8,895 bases of DNA from Candidatus Gastranaerophilales bacterium (lineage in GTDB: Bacteria > Cyanobacteriota > Vampirovibrionia > Gastranaerophilales > Gastranaerophilaceae): positions 1 to 8,895 of the forward strand of contig CAJONH010000104.1 of assembly GCA_905235825.1 (NCBI GenBank). Direction: 5' to 3'. A model generated the notes under the pieces. The model was not told the DNA's origin. It worked only from the letters and a program-made list of their open reading frames with translations, and did not search any database. Of the stretch, positions 7,102-8,895 are shown piece by piece (position 1 is the first letter of the stretch; every line of letters begins with the position of its first letter). Both the position numbers and the translations under genes were made by a program.

Positions 7102-8612
7102 TTATTAAAATAGCCAAAAGGATTTGTTTGCAGTTTCTTTTTATCGTCATCTTTATTTTTGTCATCTTCTTCAACAGAATTAACTGCATTTGTTATAGTT
7201 TCATTTTTAATTTCTTCAATTTCTGCTTCTGTTCTTGCAACACTTGCATCTTCACCTTTTACGGATTGCTGTTTTGTTTGTGAGAATATATTATTTGAAT
7301 TACTTGTATTAGAGTTGTCGACTGCATTATTTGTCGAAGACACTTTGCCAAAAGGAGAACTTACGGAACTTGAGCTGTTTTTAATTCCAAATTGTTCACT
7401 CAGCCATTTGGTATCATCCAATGTATTTCTACCTGTAACCGTTTTATTATTACCGAGATTTACATTAAAAGTACCGAGCAATTGTTGATTTGCAATACCA
7501 TCCCCGTCATGGTCGCCTGAATCTATATCATATTGTCCGTTTTTATCATAAGAATTTAAATCAACAGAAAATTCACTGCCGAATAATTTTTCAATATCAG
7601 CAACTTCACCTTTTGTATTAACAAGTTTTATATTACCTGCTTGAAGTTCTTTAATATCGACCGTTCCATTACTGTCAGCATCCAATTTTTCCATAGCTGC
7701 CCATTGGTCTTCGTAGCCTAAGAAATCGGAGGTTTCATCAAAAGCACCGTCATCTACTATAAATTCATACATTTCACCGTCGACTTCAAATCCTATAGGA
7801 TCGCCTGTCCCTGCACTGTTTGAACCGCCCTGACCGTTTCCGCTGCTTTGTGTTTGGGCATTTGCCAATTCCTCTTGCAATTCACCAAGTCTTGCATCAA
7901 TTGCTTCATTTTCTTCCTCAAGGTCTTTAACTTCCAGCTCTTTAACGTTAATTTGACCGCTTAAATCAGAATTACGTGTTTTTAAGTTTGATATTTCAAT
8001 ATCTAAACTGTCAGCTTCCGAATCTAAATCAGTAGCAGCTTGTGCGGCACTTTGTGCATTATCTAAACCCGCAACTTGAGGAAGTGCCTTTGCAATATTT
8101 GCACTAAGTTCTTCTTTGGTCATTCCCTGACCGTTTTGATTAGCTTCATTATATTTTTGAATTTCTGCTTGGGCTATTTGTTCTGATTGCTGTTGAAAAT
8201 TGTTTTTTGCATTTTCCTGTTGTTGTTGAGCTTCTTGCTGTTTTTGAGCGGCCTGTTGTCTTTTCTGAGCAGCTTCCTGTTCTTTTCTTTGAATTTCTGC
8301 TTTATTAGCTTCAAGCTCGCTTTTTAAAGTTTCTATTTCGGATTTTAAATTATTAATTTTTGTTGTATTAGCTTCTTTTTGTTTTGTTAATTCATCAATT
8401 TCTGCTTGAATTTGTTCGGGAGTTCTTGAAGAACCGGTTATGGATAAATTATCGCCAACACCTCCTGTTGCACCCGTTTTTCCCATAAATACAGACGGAT
8501 TACTTGCGGCAGCACCTGACGCTCTTCTTGCTCCGCCTGAAGATTGAGTCCCTTGTACACCTGAAGTACTTGACGCATTTCTTAGTTGTAAATAATCACC
8601 CAAACTTGTCAT
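7098..8612 (-). CDS. Coiled-coil protein with EF-hand-like calcium-binding loops, function unknown
   Basis: A 504-residue protein that I cannot assign to a named family. From the N-terminus it has: a Ser/Gly/Ala-rich disordered stretch (about 13-60); a long heptad-like Lys/Glu/Gln coiled coil (about 64-155) with a Gln-rich part (117-144); a linker (156-195); a second acidic coiled coil (about 196-255); a Gly/Ser/Asn linker (256-270); a folded region (about 271-410); an Asn/Ser-rich linker (412-445); and a charged tail with a Glu/Asp/Lys run (481-493). The folded region holds a canonical EF-hand loop DADSNGTVDIKE (311-322), with ligands at D311, D313, N315, D319 and E322. A second Asp-rich loop, DHDGDGIAN (367-375), resembles EF-hand or thrombospondin-type calcium repeats. 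There is no signal peptide, lipobox or membrane segment. ATG 8612 is preceded by GGGGA with 7-base spacing. It could be a structural, cytoskeleton-like or non-classically secreted protein. The gene looks intact, and its repetitive composition is typical of lineage-specific proteins. Confidence 0.8.
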   Translation of the reverse strand: MTSLGDYLQLRNASSTSGVQGTQSSGGARRASGAAASNPSVFMGKTGATGGVGDNLSITGSSRTPEQIQAEIDELTKQKEANTTKINNLKSEIETLKSELEANKAEIQRKEQEAAQKRQQAAQKQQEAQQQQENAKNNFQQQSEQIAQAEIQKYNEANQNGQGMTKEELSANIAKALPQVAGLDNAQSAAQAATDLDSEADSLDIEISNLKTRNSDLSGQINVKELEVKDLEEENEAIDARLGELQEELANAQTQSSGNGQGGSNSAGTGDPIGFEVDGEMYEFIVDDGAFDETSDFLGYEDQWAAMEKLDADSNGTVDIKELQAGNIKLVNTKGEVADIEKLFGSEFSVDLNSYDKNGQYDIDSGDHDGDGIANQQLLGTFNVNLGNNKTVTGRNTLDDTKWLSEQFGIKNSSSSVSSPFGKVSSTNNAVDNSNTSNSNNIFSQTKQQSVKGEDASVARTEAEIEEIKNETITNAVNSVEEDDKNKDDDKKKLQTNPFGYFNN

Positions 8613-8618
8613 TTATAA

Positions 8619-8624
8619 TTCCCC
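8619..8624 (-). promoter_or_regulatory. Ribosome binding site of the coiled-coil protein gene
   Basis: On the minus strand GGGGAA ends just before TTATAA and ATG 8612; GGGGA is 7 bases from the start. A better-looking AGGAA (about 8633-8637) is some 20 bases away, too far to serve this ATG. Confidence 0.5.
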
Positions 8625-8641
8625 GATAATTATTCCTTTCA

Positions 8642-8670
8642 TATATATAAAGTATATATAATATTCAAAA
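8642..8670 (-). promoter_or_regulatory. Possible promoter of the coiled-coil protein gene
   Basis: Read on the minus strand, TTTTGA (8670-8665) and TATATA (8647-8642) are separated by 17 bases, which would start transcription near 8635 and give a leader of about 23 bases containing the ribosome binding site. The surroundings are almost pure A and T, so chance matches are likely; position is the main support. Confidence 0.3.
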
Positions 8671-8674
8671 TTGC

Positions 8675-8693
8675 GTATTTTTTCTAAAAATAC
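8675..8693. repeat. Perfect 8-bp inverted repeat upstream of the putative promoter
   Basis: GTATTTTT (8675-8682) and AAAAATAC (8686-8693) are exact reverse complements separated by 3 bases. The dyad lies just upstream of the proposed -35 box of the minus-strand gene, a position suited to a dimeric regulator. AT-rich sequence raises the chance of accidental dyads. Confidence 0.4.
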
Positions 8694-8744
8694 ACTATAA
8701 TCTTTGAAAACAGTGAAATAAAAGAATTTTCCGCTTTACAAAAC

Positions 8745-8779
8745 TTAATATTAATATATATAAAATATATCAATATTAA
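8745..8779. repeat. AT-only inverted repeat with 15-bp arms
   Basis: Arms 8745-8759 and 8765-8779 pair at 14 of 15 positions (the mismatch is A8753 with C8771) around a 5-base loop. All bases except one are A or T. It sits between the terminator at 8796-8820 and the promoter region. It could be a cruciform or a weak RNA hairpin, or merely reflect base composition. Confidence 0.4.
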
Positions 8780-8795
8780 ATAAATCAAATAATAT

Positions 8796-8820
8796 AAAAA
8801 ACGGAACCAATCTGGTTTCG
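8796..8820 (-). terminator. Intrinsic terminator, minus strand
   Basis: On the minus strand an 8-bp stem with one internal mismatch (8820-8813 with 8809-8802) closes a 3-base loop and is followed directly by six T (8801-8796) and then TATATT. This is a standard rho-independent terminator shape. It ends a transcript that enters from beyond the right edge and insulates the downstream minus-strand gene from it. Confidence 0.6.
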
Positions 8821-8895
8821 CACTCTGCCGCCGTGTCAACCCCGCCGGCAAAGTGCTCACTTTTTAAAGTCACCACTCCCAAATTTCGTTCACAC
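8820..8895 (-). other. GC-richer structured block at window edge, 3' end of an unidentified transcript
   Basis: This stretch stands out as GC-richer than the nearly pure AT sequence beside it. On the minus strand GCACTTTGCCG (8856-8846) pairs with CGGCAGAGTGC (8830-8820) over 11 bp with one G-U, around a 15-base loop, and the terminator hairpin follows at once. Farther upstream GTGGTGACTTT and AAAGTGAGCAC (about 8875-8856) form an imperfect dyad. One minus-strand frame is open from the edge to TAA at 8751, but its last third is translated AT-rich spacer beyond the terminator. It could be the end of a non-coding RNA, of a short gene, or a copy of a dispersed repeat. I do not recognise it as tRNA, rRNA, tmRNA, RNase P or SRP RNA. 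Confidence 0.4.

Noticed and set aside
7159..7488. 109-codon plus-strand open frame antisense to the coiled-coil gene
   Set aside because: Its Leu/Ser-rich product is what antisense reading of Glu/Lys/Asn-rich codons gives. The minus-strand frame has a clear domain structure and a ribosome binding site.
8225..8290. Possible tandem repeat in the Gln-rich coiled-coil segment
   Set aside because: The codons for Gln and Ala recur, but no fixed repeat unit persists; it is low-complexity coiled coil rather than a true tandem repeat.
8751..8894. Minus-strand open frame at the right edge as a protein-coding gene end
   Set aside because: The frame runs through the terminator hairpin and into AT-only spacer, giving a Phe/Ile/Tyr-rich tail. 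Without the upstream sequence, coding cannot be supported, so it is reported only as a finding.
1..8895. tRNA or rRNA genes, CRISPR arrays, insertion sequences, integrases or attachment sites
   Set aside because: Reading both strands showed no cloverleaf with a GTTCRA arm, no regularly spaced repeats, no transposase or integrase motifs and no direct repeats flanking a gene block.

Overview
The window is an AT-rich bacterial chromosome segment with densely packed genes. Six plus-strand genes run from position 1 to 7101, facing one long minus-strand gene at 7098-8612. Two housekeeping genes open it: the 3' end of dnaE (DNA polymerase III alpha subunit) and a complete alaS (alanyl-tRNA synthetase). 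The low GC, the envelope-type glycosyltransferase and the general look of the proteins suggest an uncultured gut lineage, perhaps the non-photosynthetic cyanobacterial relatives (Gastranaerophilales/Melainabacteria). That placement is an impression, about even odds, and rests on no diagnostic marker.

Layout. 1-513: C-terminal 170 codons of dnaE. 572-3178: alaS, with a stem-loop after it. 3179-3369: very AT-rich intergenic region, probably holding the promoter of the next group. 3370-7101: a compact four-gene group, probably one operon. It encodes a COG2509-type FAD-dependent oxidoreductase, a glycine-cleavage H-protein-like protein that lacks the lipoyl-lysine, a multi-pass GT39/ArnT-like glycosyltransferase starting at TTG, and YidD, a membrane-protein insertion factor. 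7098-8612, minus strand: a 504-residue coiled-coil and low-complexity protein with EF-hand-like calcium-binding loops and no visible signal peptide. Its stop codon shares a TTAA palindrome with the yidD stop. 8613-8895: no gene that can be trusted. This stretch holds a possible promoter and dyad for the minus-strand gene, an AT-only inverted repeat, an intrinsic terminator facing leftward, and a GC-richer structured block cut by the window edge.

How the genes fit together. dnaE and alaS are ordinary information-processing genes. The flavoprotein and the H-like protein are separated by only 8 bases and are probably co-translated, so a shared redox or carrier role is possible, but the H-like protein cannot be lipoylated at the normal position. 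The glycosyltransferase and YidD are both envelope functions. The minus-strand gene is a separate transcription unit.

The strongest candidate for something not well described is the lysine-less H-protein paralogue paired with the COG2509 flavoprotein. The EF-hand coiled-coil protein and the structured block at the right edge come next. No complete new system is proven by this sequence alone.
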